The notes beneath the pieces are model-generated. The model did no database searches and was not told the origin of the DNA. It saw only the letters and a program-made list of their open reading frames with translations. Positions 44,105 to 54,877 of a DNA stretch of 64,000 nt are shown here, in pieces. This DNA is from Diploptera punctata (taxonomy: Eukaryota > Arthropoda > Insecta > Blattodea > Blaberidae): contig JASPKZ010001600.1 of NCBI GenBank assembly GCA_030220185.1, positions 248,001 through 312,000 of the forward strand, written 5' to 3'. The translations under genes were made by a program, and so were the position numbers. How positions within the stretch are numbered: position 1 is the stretch's first letter; each line of letters starts with the position of its first letter.

Positions 44105-44312
44105 GCTTAGAGGCCTTTTCATTCAGGCTTAAGGATTTTTTACGAGCCTGAAAATCTTCATACTCGGAACCCACGGCTTAAAGTCCCTCCCCGAGGACTT
44201 GCTCCTTGGATTTTTCCGTCCTAAAAAATCCATCGTCCCCGGCCGGGTTTGAACCCGCGACCCTTGGGACCAGAGGCAAGGAGCATAACCACTAGTCCAC
44301 CGCGGCCGACTA
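44105..44312 (-). mobile_element. SINE-5 copy (tRNA-derived)
   Basis: Minus strand: GGCCGCGGTGGACTAGTGGT (A box), GGTCGCGGGTTTGAACCCGG region shows a T-arm (GGGTTCAAACCC), then GGAGGGACTTTAAGCCGTGG. Copy 2 is at 44710-44860. Confidence 0.75.
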
Positions 44313-44582
44313 AAGCAACAATTATTTGGAAGTAAATACAATAAACTAATCCGATAGATTTCTTTTAATCCTATAACACGGCTTGTCTTACGACATTTCT
44401 GAAATTCTCCCCTGGCACTGGCAGAATTATAATCCACTTCTGAGGTCGGGGTGCCTGGATTGAGGAGTAACGTTACCCCGACGGTATCATTGGAGATAAA
44501 TCATAACGAAGTACCGGGAGAGTCATTAAACCTAAACTTAACCTAAATTCCAGACCATGTGTGATCAAAGATATTATTCACT
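44313..44582. other. unassigned sequence
   Basis: Contains ACCCCGACGGTATC-type text but no recognised element. Confidence 0.35.
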
Positions 44583-44685
44583 TTAAGAAAAAAATCCTGT
44601 CTTCTGACCGGGAATCGAACCCGAGACCTTATGAATTGTAGTCACAAGCTCTGACTACAAGCATGAAGGTGGTCACCGATAAAAA
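44583..44685 (-). mobile_element. SINE-7 head
   Basis: Minus strand: ATCGGTGACCACCTTCATG, TAGTCAGAGCTTGTGACTAC, and GGTCTCGGGTTCGATTCCCG. Related to 7500-7600. Confidence 0.55.
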
Positions 44686-44709
44686 AAAAATATATTTTTA
44701 TTTCACTAA

Positions 44710-44860
44710 CATTGGCGTCCGTGATCTAGGAGTTTAATTCCTTGCCTCTGGTCCCGAGATCATGGGTTCAAATCCGGAAGGAAAAATCGAAGGGACAAGT
44801 TCTGCGGGAGGGACTTTAAGCCGTCGATCCCGAGTCTGAAGGTTTTTGGTTTGTAAGAAA
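44710..44860 (+). mobile_element. SINE-5 copy, degenerate
   Basis: CCTTGCCTCTGGTCCCGAG, GGGTTCAAATCCGG and GGGAGGGACTTTAAGCCGT match SINE-5; the 5' A box is worn. Confidence 0.65.
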
Positions 44861-44869
44861 ATTTCAAGC

Positions 44870-45755
44870 TAGAGCATGCCATCAAATCTTTAGAGGTTGA
44901 AGAAGGCTTACAACTCAATGGTATTAATGCTTTTAGTTTATGCTGATAACGAAGTACTATTGGGCTATAGCGAGGAGATTATAAAGGCCAACACGCACAC
45001 ACTATTTAGTAACACTAAGAAGTTAGGAATAGAATTAATATCAATAAAACTTAATATATGGTCACATATATAAATACATTATATAATGGAAATGGACAGC
45101 TAATGACAAATGAAATAAATTTTGAGGAAGTGGCTAAATTCAAATACCTAGGAACAATAATCACAAATAGGAATGAGATGCACAAAGAAATTAAACATAG
45201 GCTCAATTCTGGAAATGCGTGCTTTTATGCATTACAGAGACTTCACGTCCCAACTCCTTTAAAAAAACTTTAAACTGAAAATATATAAAAATATTATTCT
45301 ACCAGATATTATATGGATGCGAAACATGGACTCTTACTTTGAGAGAGGAAAGGAGATTACGAGTATTTGAGAATAAAGTTCTTAGGAAAATTTATGGACC
45401 AAAGAGAGAAGAACAGACAGGTGAATGGAGAGGACAACAGTGAACTGCACGGTCTTTATAAAAAGTCAGATATAATGAGAACAGTTAAGTCTCGTAAACT
45501 GCAATGGGCAGGACATGTGGCACGAATGGAGAAATGAAAGACGTACATGGAAACTTCTTATAGGAAAACCAGAGGGAAAACGCCCAGTTGGTAGACCAAG
45601 TATGAGATGGGAGAATGACATTAACTATGATTTGAGGGAAGTAGATTATACAGGGAATGATTGGAAAACAGTAGCGCGGGATAGAAATGTATGGAGAGCT
45701 TATGTCCCTGCGGCCATGAACCTACGGGTTCGATAGTACCAGTGAGTTAGTTAAG
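44870..45755 (+). pseudogene. LINE A, RT end to 3' tail
   Basis: From LEHAIKSLEVEEGLQLNGIN through LLVYADNEVLLGYSEEI (YADN in place of YADD), a VTYINTLYNGNGQLMTN bridge, FEEVAKFKYLGTIITNRNEM, broken ETWTLTLREER and RMEK, to GKRPVGRPSMRWENDINYD and AAMNLRVR stop at 45734. 3' CCAGTGAGTTAG. About four frameshifts. The longest stretch of LINE A proper. Confidence 0.85.
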
Positions 45756-46144
45756 AACTTTTGAGCAAAATTTAAACGGTCTTTCTGGTCCAGGTAATAA
45801 CTTAGTTGCCTACCAGGTGTCTCTTTTAGGCGATTAATCAACACTTGTCACTCGTTGACATATGTAGGGAAATGAACATAAACAAATTAGCTTGCTTAAG
45901 TGGGGTTATTTGTGTCCGTGTTTTTTCCGAAGCTTGATCCTTGGGACTGCGAGCAATGTATAAGATATACCTTGAAGTGGGTTCCTAGCCCGTTTTCATG
46001 GCGGGTTTATTATTCGGGGTTTCCTCCCTAGGCCGATTGCCTTCACCCAGCTCCAGAACTCAGCCTGCCCCGTTATATTTCGGAGTTCTCTCCTAGATAG
46101 GTTGTCTTGCAGGACTAACGAACCCCATCCGCCGAACGATAGAT
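45756..46144. other. unassigned sequence
   Basis: Contains a C/G-richer patch (TTTCCTCCCTAGGCCGATTG) resembling a SINE body, without a tRNA-like head. Confidence 0.35.
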
Positions 46145-46556
46145 CGACCAGTTGTCGTATATGGAGCAGAAACTAGGGCTGATGCAACAAAAACTAAACA
46201 AATAATAAGCACATGCGAAATGAAAATCTTAAGAACTATTCAGGGGAAAACATTATTTGATAAAATACACAACACAGAAATTAGGGACAAATGCCATATT
46301 CAAGACATAACCAAATTTATTATAGATAGACGAAAATATTGGAAGGGCCATATAGAAAGAATGTAAGAAAACCGGCTTGCAAAAAAAGAGCTAAAGAAGA
46401 TAGACCAATGGACGGAAGAAGAACAAGAGGAAGACCAGCCAAGAGATGGATAGAAGTGAATGCACATCCAATACGTCTTCCTCCGAGGAGTGATTTTGGA
46501 AATAAACAGGATGAAAATCCTACAAATTAAGTTTAAGAAGAAGAAGAAGTGGGGTT
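46145..46556 (+). pseudogene. LINE B-like 3' end
   Basis: RPVVVYGAETRADATKTKQI, EMKILRTIQGKTLFDKIHN, DITKFIIDRRKYWKGHIERM then a stop, and GRPAKRW-like TRGRPAKRWIEV in the next frame; ends AAGAAGAAGAAG. A separate subfamily of LINE B. Confidence 0.7.
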
Positions 46557-46619
46557 ATAAGGTATATACAAATATACATATTTCATTAATGGATATTTAG
46601 ATATCAGCATTTAATAAGA

Positions 46620-46955
46620 CGCAGTGCCAGGGTGTCCAGGTTGGAAAGAAGAAGAAATGAAGTGAGGCAGATGATGGATATGGAGGAGACAGTAGTGGAA
46701 AGGATCGAAAGACGAGCTCTTCAGTGGTATGGCCATGTCAGGAGAATGGAGGATGATAGGTGGCCCAAAACTCTTTTGGAATGGTCACCTTCTGGTAGAA
46801 GGAAACGGGGCAGGCCAAGAACAACTTGGAGTGGAGAGATACATAGATTGATGAACGACCGAGGTCTGGAGGAGGATGAATGGCGTGATCGGCAAGAATG
46901 GCGAATGGGAATACAGGGTAACCGCTGAAAAGTGGAGAGGCCCTCAAAAGTAAAA
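46620..46955 (+). pseudogene. LINE C C-terminal region, 98-codon frame
   Basis: MSRLERRRNEVRQMMDMEE, RRALQWYGHVRRMEDDRWPK, GRRKRGRPRTTWSGEIHRLM and EDEWRDRQEWRMGIQGN with stop, then AAAGTAAAAGTAAGTAAG. Among the least decayed C copies. Confidence 0.8.
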
Positions 46956-47159
46956 GTAAGTAAGCATTTAACACAAATTATATAAACTACAAAGGTTATA
47001 CTGCCCATAAATAGTGTGTATTAATTATAATTAAAAGTAAATAGAACAAAATAAATTGTACTGTGGGATACTATTGACTAAAATATCATTAGGACTATTT
47101 GATCATGAACAATTGTAACACACAATGGTGTACATTGATCACTGATAATAATATAAATA

Positions 47160-48131
47160 CAGTAAAACTTGTTTAATCCGGAACGTGAATCATTCGGAAA
47201 TCTGTCCAATGTGAACAAATTTATTGGTCCCGGCGAAATAATAGTAATTTTACGTGTATTTATTTAGTATAAAACGGGATTTATCCAACGCAGAAACGGA
47301 AGGATATTTCTACACAATTCATGGAAAAACATTTTATAAAGCGGAAAGACTGATAAATAAATTAGTTTCCACTTCATTGAATTCCCGTTAGGAAAAAAAA
47401 AAAAAGAATTATTCCTGCCGCCGAGTGACCGAGTGAAGTAGTCATTCTGTACCTTAAATTTTATTTCGGCCTCACTGCACACCCGTTATGCGAAACACAC
47501 ATACCTGTCTTACAAATAACCCTTGCACTGTAAAATCTTAAATTAGTTTAAGTTCTGAGACCGATCTTTCACAGGTAACTTTCTGAACTTACAGAATAAA
47601 GATGGCTAAAACGTATGTATCATTGTCATTAAAAGAAAAAGTGAAAGTGATTGAAGATACGTCTCCATATTTCCGGACGGATGCTCCAAAGTCAAGCTCT
47701 AGCTGTTGCAAATCTATAGGGAATAACGATCTCAAGTCATCTTGAGACTGGCTGGACAGTTTTAAAAGACGACACAATGTAGTGTGGAATGAAATTTGCG
47801 GGAAATCTAGGGATGTGGATGAAAGTGTAGTTAGTGAGCGGAAACCGAAATAGCATACTTTATTTTCAGGATAGGCGCATAAGAGACATTTTTAACGCTG
47901 ACGAAACGGGACTGTTTTTTCGCGCGTTACCGTCGAAGTCCGCTCATACATACTATACTTCACTTTTCAAAGCAGCGGAACTATAATTGATCCAATATAC
48001 GTAAAAAGGCCTATACGGTACTCTATAATCTAAGATTATTAATAGGTTTTAGTTTTTTTATAATGCGGAATTTTGTCCAATCTGGAAACAAAAATTGGTC
48101 CCATGCGATTCCGCTTTGAGCTTGTTTTACA
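47160..48131 (+). mobile_element. pogo/Tigger-type element, internally deleted
   Basis: Left end CAGTAAAACTTGTTTAATCC after TA; right end, reverse-complemented, TAAAACAAGCTCAAAGCGGA. Subterminal GTCCAAT...AAATTTATTGGTCCC / GGGACCAATTTTTG also inverted. Contains a dead CENP-B-like transposase. Confidence 0.65.
47601..47965 (+). pseudogene. pogo/Tigger transposase remnant (CENP-B domain)
   Basis: MAKTYVSLSLKEKVKVIEDT is a CENP-B N-terminal HTH; then a gap; WLDSFKRRHNVVWNEICGKS resembles the HTH-CENPB DNA-binding repeat (WLxRFKxRHxI), DVDESVVSE follows, and IFNADETGLFFRALPSK is the first DDE block after a shift. The rest of the DDE domain is deleted. Confidence 0.7.
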
Positions 48132-48169
48132 TTATTATTTCATTTATTTAGAGCATTATTTGATCCAAT

Positions 48170-48500
48170 AGACTAGTGCGAACAATCGTTTAAGAAATCC
48201 ATGATGCGATGGAAATAGAAGGTCCTCAGCCTACTATCCGGCTGCTGGCCTCACAATCACTTGTAACAATCACAGATATGGACGATAATCCAGTCAGTAC
48301 AGGGTGACATGTGGTCAGCACTTCGAATTGTGAGTAGTTTTCTCAAAATGGAACCGCTACTTACCGTAACTAGTCAAATTCTTCATGATACTGAGTGGTT
48401 ACCAGCCTATTATTAGGCGAAAATCCATGAGAAAATTTCTTTATCTAAGCGGTCTCGAAGCAGCGTGTTCGGAAGCTCTGCACCATTATACATTAGATCG
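48170..48500 (-). mobile_element. SINE-4 copy, minus strand, degenerate
   Basis: CAGGGTGACATGTGGTCAGC, GGAACCGCTACTTACCGTAA and ACTGAGTGGTTACCAGCC match the complement of SINE-4. Confidence 0.65.
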
Positions 48501-48715
48501 CTTCAACCAAGTGCGGGACACAAACATTCGGTTAGCCTAATGTTTATTTTGTATGTGTTTTATGTGAAAATGGACAGTTAATGACAAATGAGAGACATTT
48601 TAAAGAAGTGGCTGAATTCAATTATCTAGGAACAATAATTACAAAATGGAATGAGATGCACAGAGAAAATTAAACATAGACATAATTCTGGAAGTGCGTG
48701 TTATTACTTATTATA

Positions 48716-50240
48716 CATTTGTGTCCAAAAGTTAAGGATAATTAGTTCATTTGCCGACTTATTATAAAGCATTTGTCAGAATAATACAAAATTTGGTAAG
48801 GGTATGTTACAGATAATTAGAAACATGGCACGAAAGAAACAATGGCATGAATACGTCATTCACTTGTCATTTTCACAACAAACGAAAACTGCATTTCAGA
48901 ATTCGAACATAAAAGTTGAACAACAATGGTTCAAATGATTAGTATGGGGTGTGATTACCCCTGACAGCTACACAAGACTCACATCGACGTGGCATGCTAG
49001 TGATGAGGTTGTTCAGGAGTTCGATGCTCAGCAAATTCCACTCCTCATGAAGAGCAATGTGAAGATCTTGAAGTGTCCTCGGAGGAGGCTGACGAGATGC
49101 AATTTGTCTCCCTAAGGCATCCCATGCATGCTCTATAGGATTCATATCCGGAGACCTCGCTGGCCACTCCATACGCTGGATATCTTCTTCCTGAAGAAAC
49201 TCATCCACCAGTTGTGACCTGTGAGGTCGGGCATTGTCATCCATGAATATGAATTCTGGACCCACAGCTCCCTTGAAAAGTCTTACATGAGGTTCCAGGA
49301 TCTCTTCTCTATACCGCTGAGCATTAACAGTGCCACCTGCGAAGATGTGAAGCTCTGTGCGTGCATTCGTCATTATACCTCCCCATACCAGGAGACCACC
49401 GCCACCAAATGGATGTCTTTCCATGATGTTCATGGGGTTGTAACGAGTTCCTTGCTCCCTCCAGATAGTCACGCGATGCGAATCACAGTTCAAGCTGAAT
49501 CTGGACTCGTCTGTAAATAGCACGCTGCTCCACTGATTTAGAGTCCAGTCGCGATGTTCCTGACTCCACCATAAACGTGCTCTCTTGTTATCAAGGGTGA
49601 GTGGGAACGCACACTACAGGCCGTCTAGCATACAGACCAGCAGCTCTGAGTCTTCTATAGACAGTTTGTCTGGATACTCTGATACCTGAGGCGGCCGCAA
49701 GTTCTGAACTCAGTTGTCTGACAGACATTGTTCGGTTTCTTCTTGCAGTTAACGTAAGATATCGATCCTGCTGAGGATTTGTAACTCTTGGACGACCTCC
49801 CACTGGTCTTCGCCTAACGTCTCTGGTCTCTTGGAACCGTCGCCATAACCTAGATATAACATTTTGTGGCACATTAAGTGCTATGGAGACCTCAGTTTGT
49901 GTCTGTCCTGTTTCTAGCCGCCCAATAATTCTACCCCGAAGCAGAGGGTCCAGATGTTGTCTTTGTGCCATTTTACTGCAATCTGTTCTTACACTACATC
50001 TGATTATATCATAACTCTCTTTAAAAATGAAGATTTATGGAACAGGGTTTAACTGCAACAATGCAATTTTCATTTATAATTGCTATTAATTTTTTCATTG
50101 TTGAAGAGAGATTATAATTTAGTATGTAAACTAAACTAAATGTACTGAGAAACGTTTTGATAAATAATTTTTACTCCTTGCTCCTCTTTAAGCATTTTGA
50201 TTTTCCGTTTTACAAATTATCCTAAACTTTTGGACATTTG
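48716..50240 (-). mobile_element. Tc1-type transposon 2, complete ends
   Basis: 1,525 bp by my boundaries, TA on both sides (48714-48715, 50241-50242). Ends CATTTGTGTCCAAAAGTTAAGG and, inverted, CAAATGTCCAAAAGTTTAGG are imperfect TIRs (~28 bp). Different family from 22009-23533. Confidence 0.85.
48939..49971 (-). pseudogene. Tc1-type DD34E transposase, one frameshift
   Basis: N-terminal frame 49971-49591: MAQRQHLDPLLRGRIIGRLE, HTH TQTEVSIALNVPQNVISRLW, linker VGGRPRVTNPQQDRYL and second HTH RQTVYRRLRAAGL. Frame 49523-48939: LFTDESRF (Asp), FMDDNARPH (Asp) and SPDMNPIEHAWD (Glu) with 34 residues between the last two: DD34E complete. A one-base insertion in a C run near 49601 joins the frames out of register (VCVPTHP-stop). 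Otherwise ~340 codons, the normal size, so it died recently. Confidence 0.9.
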
Positions 50241-50790
50241 TATATTACAGGGACTCTTATTACCCCAACTCCTTTCAAAAATCGTTAAACTGAAAATATA
50301 TAAAACTGTTATTCTCCCAGTTATATTTTATGGATACAAAACATGGACTCTTACTTTAAGGAAGGAGAAAACATTACGAGTATTTGAGAATAAAGTTCTT
50401 AGGAAACATTTTGGACCAAAGAGAGATGGACAGACAGGTGAATGGAGAAGACTACACAACAGTGAGCTACATGATCTTTATAGGAAACCAGATATAATAA
50501 GAAGAAGTCTCATATATCATCGGGCAGGACATGTGACACGAATGGGAAATGAAAGAAGAGCATGGAAACTTCTTATAGGAAAACCAGAGGGAAAACGTCC
50601 AGTTGGTAGATCAAGAATGAGGTGCGAGAATAACATTAACCATGATCTGAAGGAAGTAGATTATAGAGGAGATGATTTGAAACAAAATTATCTCAGGATA
50701 CGGATGAATGGACAGCGTATGTCTGCGCGGCCATCAACCTACGGGTTCGATTGAGCCAGTGAATTAGTTAGTTAGTTAGTTAGTTATGTC

Positions 50791-51652
50791 TTTGATGTAG
50801 GCTATTTTGGCATTTAGCCAAGATAGAGCAGCCACTAGGAGAACATTTAACTAGGGAGCTCCCCATAAATTGAAACTAATAGCAGTCTCGCCACTCTCGG
50901 TGTAACGAAGTGGGTATGAAAACAAAATTTGCCTCGACAGATGATTCTATTTAAATGACATTGATATCAGTTAAGTGATTGCCGCCTCCACAGCGATCGT
51001 ATTATATGATAGTTAAGTCCTTTGCTTCTGCCCAAACGCATCGTGGGAGCGTCATATCGTGAGGTAAAGTTGTACATATTTTTATTTATAACGATTTGCT
51101 TCAGAGAAGGGAATGTGTTCTAAAATCTTGTGTTTATTGATAACAGTGAGCAACAAAAAAAAAAGAAACTTTTTTATCTCAGAAAAATATATGATTCTGA
51201 TATATATTTTTTTTCCAGAATTCAAATATGATATCAGTTTTTCTCCATCAAGCAAGGTTTCTGAGAGACAGGCATTTATAATTTCAAACACTTTAATATT
51301 TTCTACATTCGTAACTACACAATATTCGAACATTCGGAATTACCTAGAAAGTAAGAAATGACGATTATCTGCTATATTTCGCCTGTGGAGAATCCCTCTT
51401 GATGGTCCAACAATAATCGGCTAGCATATTAGGATTCAATTTGCCTTGATATCTCTTTTCCATAGCTGAAACTATTTGAGTTAGCTCATTTGGTTTTATT
51501 TTACGATGGACAAATGGACAAAAAAACGTTTATTAAAAAATAATTATTTTAAATCATTAATTGAAATTGAAATAAAAAATCTGTGGGTGATGGAGAAATT
51601 CCGAATACATATTTGAAAACACGATAAAAAACTGTATTAAGTACAACTATTG
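50791..51652. other. unassigned AT-rich sequence
   Basis: Frames of 82-83 codons here are AT-rich and unlike known families. Confidence 0.4.
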
Positions 51653-51692
51653 GTACTCATGAGACAAAAATCATGTTGACCAGTGTTATCAG

Positions 51693-52414
51693 TAGGGCAA
51701 GGCAATTAATGATTTTGCATCTTTTTCTTATGAAGGTTGAAACATTGCCTGCCTATGTGAAAATGTGCGACATTAAAAACCGGATTAAATAAAAGCAATT
51801 CGTTAGGGCATTTTTTTTTGCATTTCCTTAACTTCTCTAGTGATAGGTTATTTTTTGGCAATTTTTAGATCATTTTGAGCATTTTTTACACTTTTCTAGA
51901 AGGCTGTGACATTATTTGTATTTGATTTAAGATTTTTATTATAGTTCAGTATTTTTCCTTGTCAATACAATTTCTTGGAATTAAATAGTTGTTTTGCTAA
52001 CTACTACCCCTATTTTTCAAGATATGTGCATAATGAACTTGCCCACTTCTAGGAATTTTATTCAATTTCTTAGAGCTTATGCTAGCTTCTACCCTTATTC
52101 TGATTGTTAACTGCAATTCAAAATTGCTGCAAAAGTGCACTGTGTAACTGAAATGGATTTTCTGCAATAAAATGTGCTGTAATATGTATTTTTTAATACT
52201 TTTCTTTTAATATTTTGATGTTAAGTTAAATTTTGTGTAATCCAGTAATCAAATAAGTACTTAATCTAATAAATAGCATTTTTATTGGTAATTCTTAACT
52301 TTTTATTCATCATTTTTTTATTTTCGTTGGCCATTTTATGCATTTTTAGGTCATAAATGCATTTTTTATTTTGCATTTTTTACCAGTTTATAGGTCATTA
52401 AATGTCTTGCCCTA
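51693..52414. mobile_element. hAT-like non-autonomous element
   Basis: Ends TAGGGCAAGGCAATTAATGA and, inverted, TAGGGCAAGACATTTAATGA. Internal GCATTTTT motifs repeat. A 33-bp direct repeat beginning TACTCATGAGAC flanks it (51654-51686 and 52413-52445), although the left copy is separated from the element by six bases. No transposase. Confidence 0.6.
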
Positions 52415-52554
52415 CTCATGAGACAAAAATCATGTTGACCAGTGTAATATAAAGGAATACAGATTAGGAGTAACAACTTTGGCTCTCATGGGCCTGGGTT
52501 GGAATTCAGGATGGATTGAATTTCTGAGTTGAGGTTTATCTTGATTTTGTCATC

Positions 52555-53460
52555 ATCATCAATGGCAGGCATGGATTAAGCCAATTGGCCTGTTCCGCTT
52601 CAGGAAAGAAATTGATCCCTCCATCTCTTCTTAGGTCTTCCTGGGTCTCTTCGCCCTGTGGGTCTGTAGTTCAATAGCTGCAGAGGTAGTCTGTTGTTTG
52701 GCATCCTCAGAAGGTGTTCATGCCAATTATTTTGATATTTTTGAATGATTTCAGTTATTGCTGGTGTGTTGAGAGCTTTGCGGATATCTTCATTACGCAT
52801 GTGATCATAAAGCGTATAACCCGCCTAAAGGTCTTAATAACTTCATTTCTGCAGCTACTATCCTATTTAATTTACCTGTAGTAAGAGTCCAGGTTTCAGA
52901 ACCATAAAGTAGAGTTGGAAGAGCCATTGTTTTATAAAATTTTAGAATTGTATCTGGACGTACTTTTCGGAAAAGAATGCTTTTTATTGTTCCTATAAGT
53001 TTTTGAAATTTGATCAATTTTATGTCTATGTCTTTACATGTGTCGTACGAAAGATTGCAGCCAACATAAGTAAAGTTATTAACTTGTTTCTATTTATATT
53101 GTTGTTAATAACAATTTTAGTTCGTATCGGTATTTTCCCTTGAAACGCCATAGTTTTTGTCTTACTCACCGAAATTAGTAAATTATAATCTTGGATTATA
53201 TTTGACAATCTATGTACTGCTCTTTGTAGGTGATCTTCAGAAGTAGCCAATATTACTTGATCATCTGCATACATTAATGTGTTGAGGGGTCGACCATCAA
53301 TCATAAAGTGTGATTGTGATTTGTTTTGCCATAATTTTATGATTTCATTCATATATAAATTAAATAGAAGAGGGGAAAGTGGACAGCCTTGTTTTACACC
53401 TTGGGATATTAGTCTATCTGATTTGCTGATTTGATTATTTATTTTTATTCGAATTCGTGT
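52555..53460 (-). pseudogene. LINE B with intact YADD box
   Basis: Minus strand from ~53460: RIKINNQISKSDRLISQGVK, QGCPLSPLLFNLYMNEI, then LNTLMYADDQVILATSEDHL with the catalytic YADD preserved (~53275-53264), SKTKTMAFQGKIPIRTKIV, a shifted FYKTMALPTLLYGSETWTLT, EMKLLRPLGG, and IQKYQNNWHEHLLRMPNNRL, GRRDPGRPKKRWRDQFLS stop. 3' tail GATGATGATGAC. At least two frameshifts; truncated before the endonuclease. Confidence 0.8.
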
Positions 53461-53525
53461 ATATATATGTGTGTGTATATATGAGAAATGCTAGGAAAAA
53501 TACAGATCTCGTAATTTTCACCGAT

Positions 53526-54147
53526 CATATCCAGAAGAAATTAAAACAAAAAATATCCTCAACTCGTGTCTAACTCAGACTCGTTTCGAAGAATGAGATG
53601 AGATAAAGCCCTTATATTTATAGAGGTCTGTGAACTACAAGGGTGTCGGTCGACCATCCCTGACGCACCGTCACAGGGGTGGATGAACGAAATTAAACTA
53701 AATGTTGACTTAGGCTTTCACGACCGGAGTTATTATTATGACCTTGCAGAAGATTTCCGGGCAGTTGGCCGTGGTCTTGAGGCTTGTAGTTCCCCAACGT
53801 TTCGCCACAGACTGCGTCCGGCATCCTCAAGGGTTGTCTTGAGGATGCCGGACGCAGCCTCTGGCGAAACGTCGGGTAACTACAAGCCTCAAGACCACGG
53901 CCAACAGCCCGGAAATCCTCTACAAGATCATCATTAAACTAAATGGCTGAAATGAGTATGGAGAAATGATGGAATGAAATTTGTGGCAGGGTAAACGGGA
54001 GAAACCCCGAGAAAACCCTGTCCAAGCTCCGTTTCGTCCACCACGAAACCCATATGGAGTGACAGAGACTCCATCTCGGGACCCAGCGTTGAGAGAAGAG
54101 CGTCTAACCGCTTGAGCCACGGAGCCGCATATCCAGAAGAAATTAAA
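53526..54147 (-). mobile_element. SINE-2 copy, minus strand, with target duplication
   Basis: A perfect 20-bp duplication starting CATATCCAGAAG flanks it (53526-53545, 54128-54147). Head GCGGCTCCGTGGCTCAAGCG at 54127; tail GACACGAGTTGAGGATATT near 53550. Split by the PLE pair at 53705-53932. Confidence 0.9.
53705..53932. mobile_element. inverted pair of PLE ends inserted in SINE-2
   Basis: 228 bp flanked by ATTAAACTAAATG (53692-53704, 53933-53945). Two arms of ~94 bp (53738-53831, 53838-53932) are inverted copies with a 6-nt centre. Each contains TTGAGGATGCCGG...TGGCGAAACGT, the layout of the hammerhead found in PLE terminal repeats (CUGAxGA, short stem II, GAAAC), with U for C at the first core position. 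Confidence 0.7.
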
Positions 54148-54197
54148 TAAAGGAAATATTAATCTAGTTACAACAATAAAACCAAATCATGTTGCCT

Positions 54198-54370
54198 CAC
54201 TATGATGGTTGTCCAGCGGCTCGTTTTGTTTCGTTTCCCCGCCGCTGTTTTATATAATTAAATACAAAGATGTCCACTACCGACACTAAAAGAATTCCGC
54301 ATGTTAATCATTGTCAAATATTGTCGCGCGGCACCCGCTTTTACATAAACGGACAACCATCATAATGTGG
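54198..54370. repeat. MITE-like element, ~170 bp
   Basis: TATGATGGTTGTCC (54201-54214) and GGACAACCATCATA (54351-54364) are a perfect 14-bp inverted pair. No coding capacity. Confidence 0.6.
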
Positions 54371-54424
54371 CGATAATAACTTCATTGAAAACTTCGAGAT
54401 AGCTTGTGATAAACGATAGTTAAA

Positions 54425-54755
54425 CTCCACGGCGCGACAGGCCTAGAAGGCCATTGGTATACCAGCCGACTGCTTGCATCACATTCGCATGTATTAATCA
54501 GAGGCAGTGTAGGGGTGACATGTGGTCAGCATGTCGGGTTCCCCAGCCGTTATAGCTGGTTCTCACAACCTGGAGCTGCTACTTATTGTATCTATCCAAA
54601 TGCCTCGCGATGCTGGGTGGGCACCGGTCTCATACTGGTCGAAATTCCAAGAGAAAATGTCTTCCTACATAGAGACTCGAACCAGCGCAAGTCCCACAGC
54701 TCTGCATTAAATGCATCTTGCCTTAATCACTCGGCTATGGCGCGGGATGATAGTT
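54425..54755 (-). mobile_element. SINE-4 copy, best head
   Basis: Minus strand: CGCGCCATAGCCGAGTGATT then AAGGCA gives an A box as in Leu/Ser tRNAs; CGCTGGTTCGAGTCTC is the B box. Body through GACCACATGTCACCCC to GGCCTGTCGCGCCGTGGAG. ~330 bp. The 87-codon frame across it is an artefact. Confidence 0.85.
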
Positions 54756-54877
54756 ACAATTCTTCAACCCAAAAATAATCTTTTTTGGCGAGTTTAAGAA
54801 TGTGCAGTAATGAATGACGAAGTATAGATAGAGAACACCTCTAACTGAAGTTAAAGCGTTCGCGTATTAGTTATTAC

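Larger units (their letters stand above)
48565..50790 (+). pseudogene. LINE A copy split by a Tc1 element
   Basis: 48565-48715 has GQLMTNERHFKEVAEFNYLG to the CYYA codons; 50241-50790 resumes at LLLPQLLSKIVKLKIYKTVI, with FYGYKTWTLTLRKEK, GQTGEWRRLHNSELHDLYRK, GHVTRMGNERRAWK, GKRPVGRSRMRCENN and a GTGAATTAGTTAGTTAG tail. The gap is exactly the Tc1 element at 48716-50240. Confidence 0.85.

Noticed and set aside
54515..54778. 87-codon frame with many Ser/Asn residues
   Set aside because: Covers SINE-4 in antisense.
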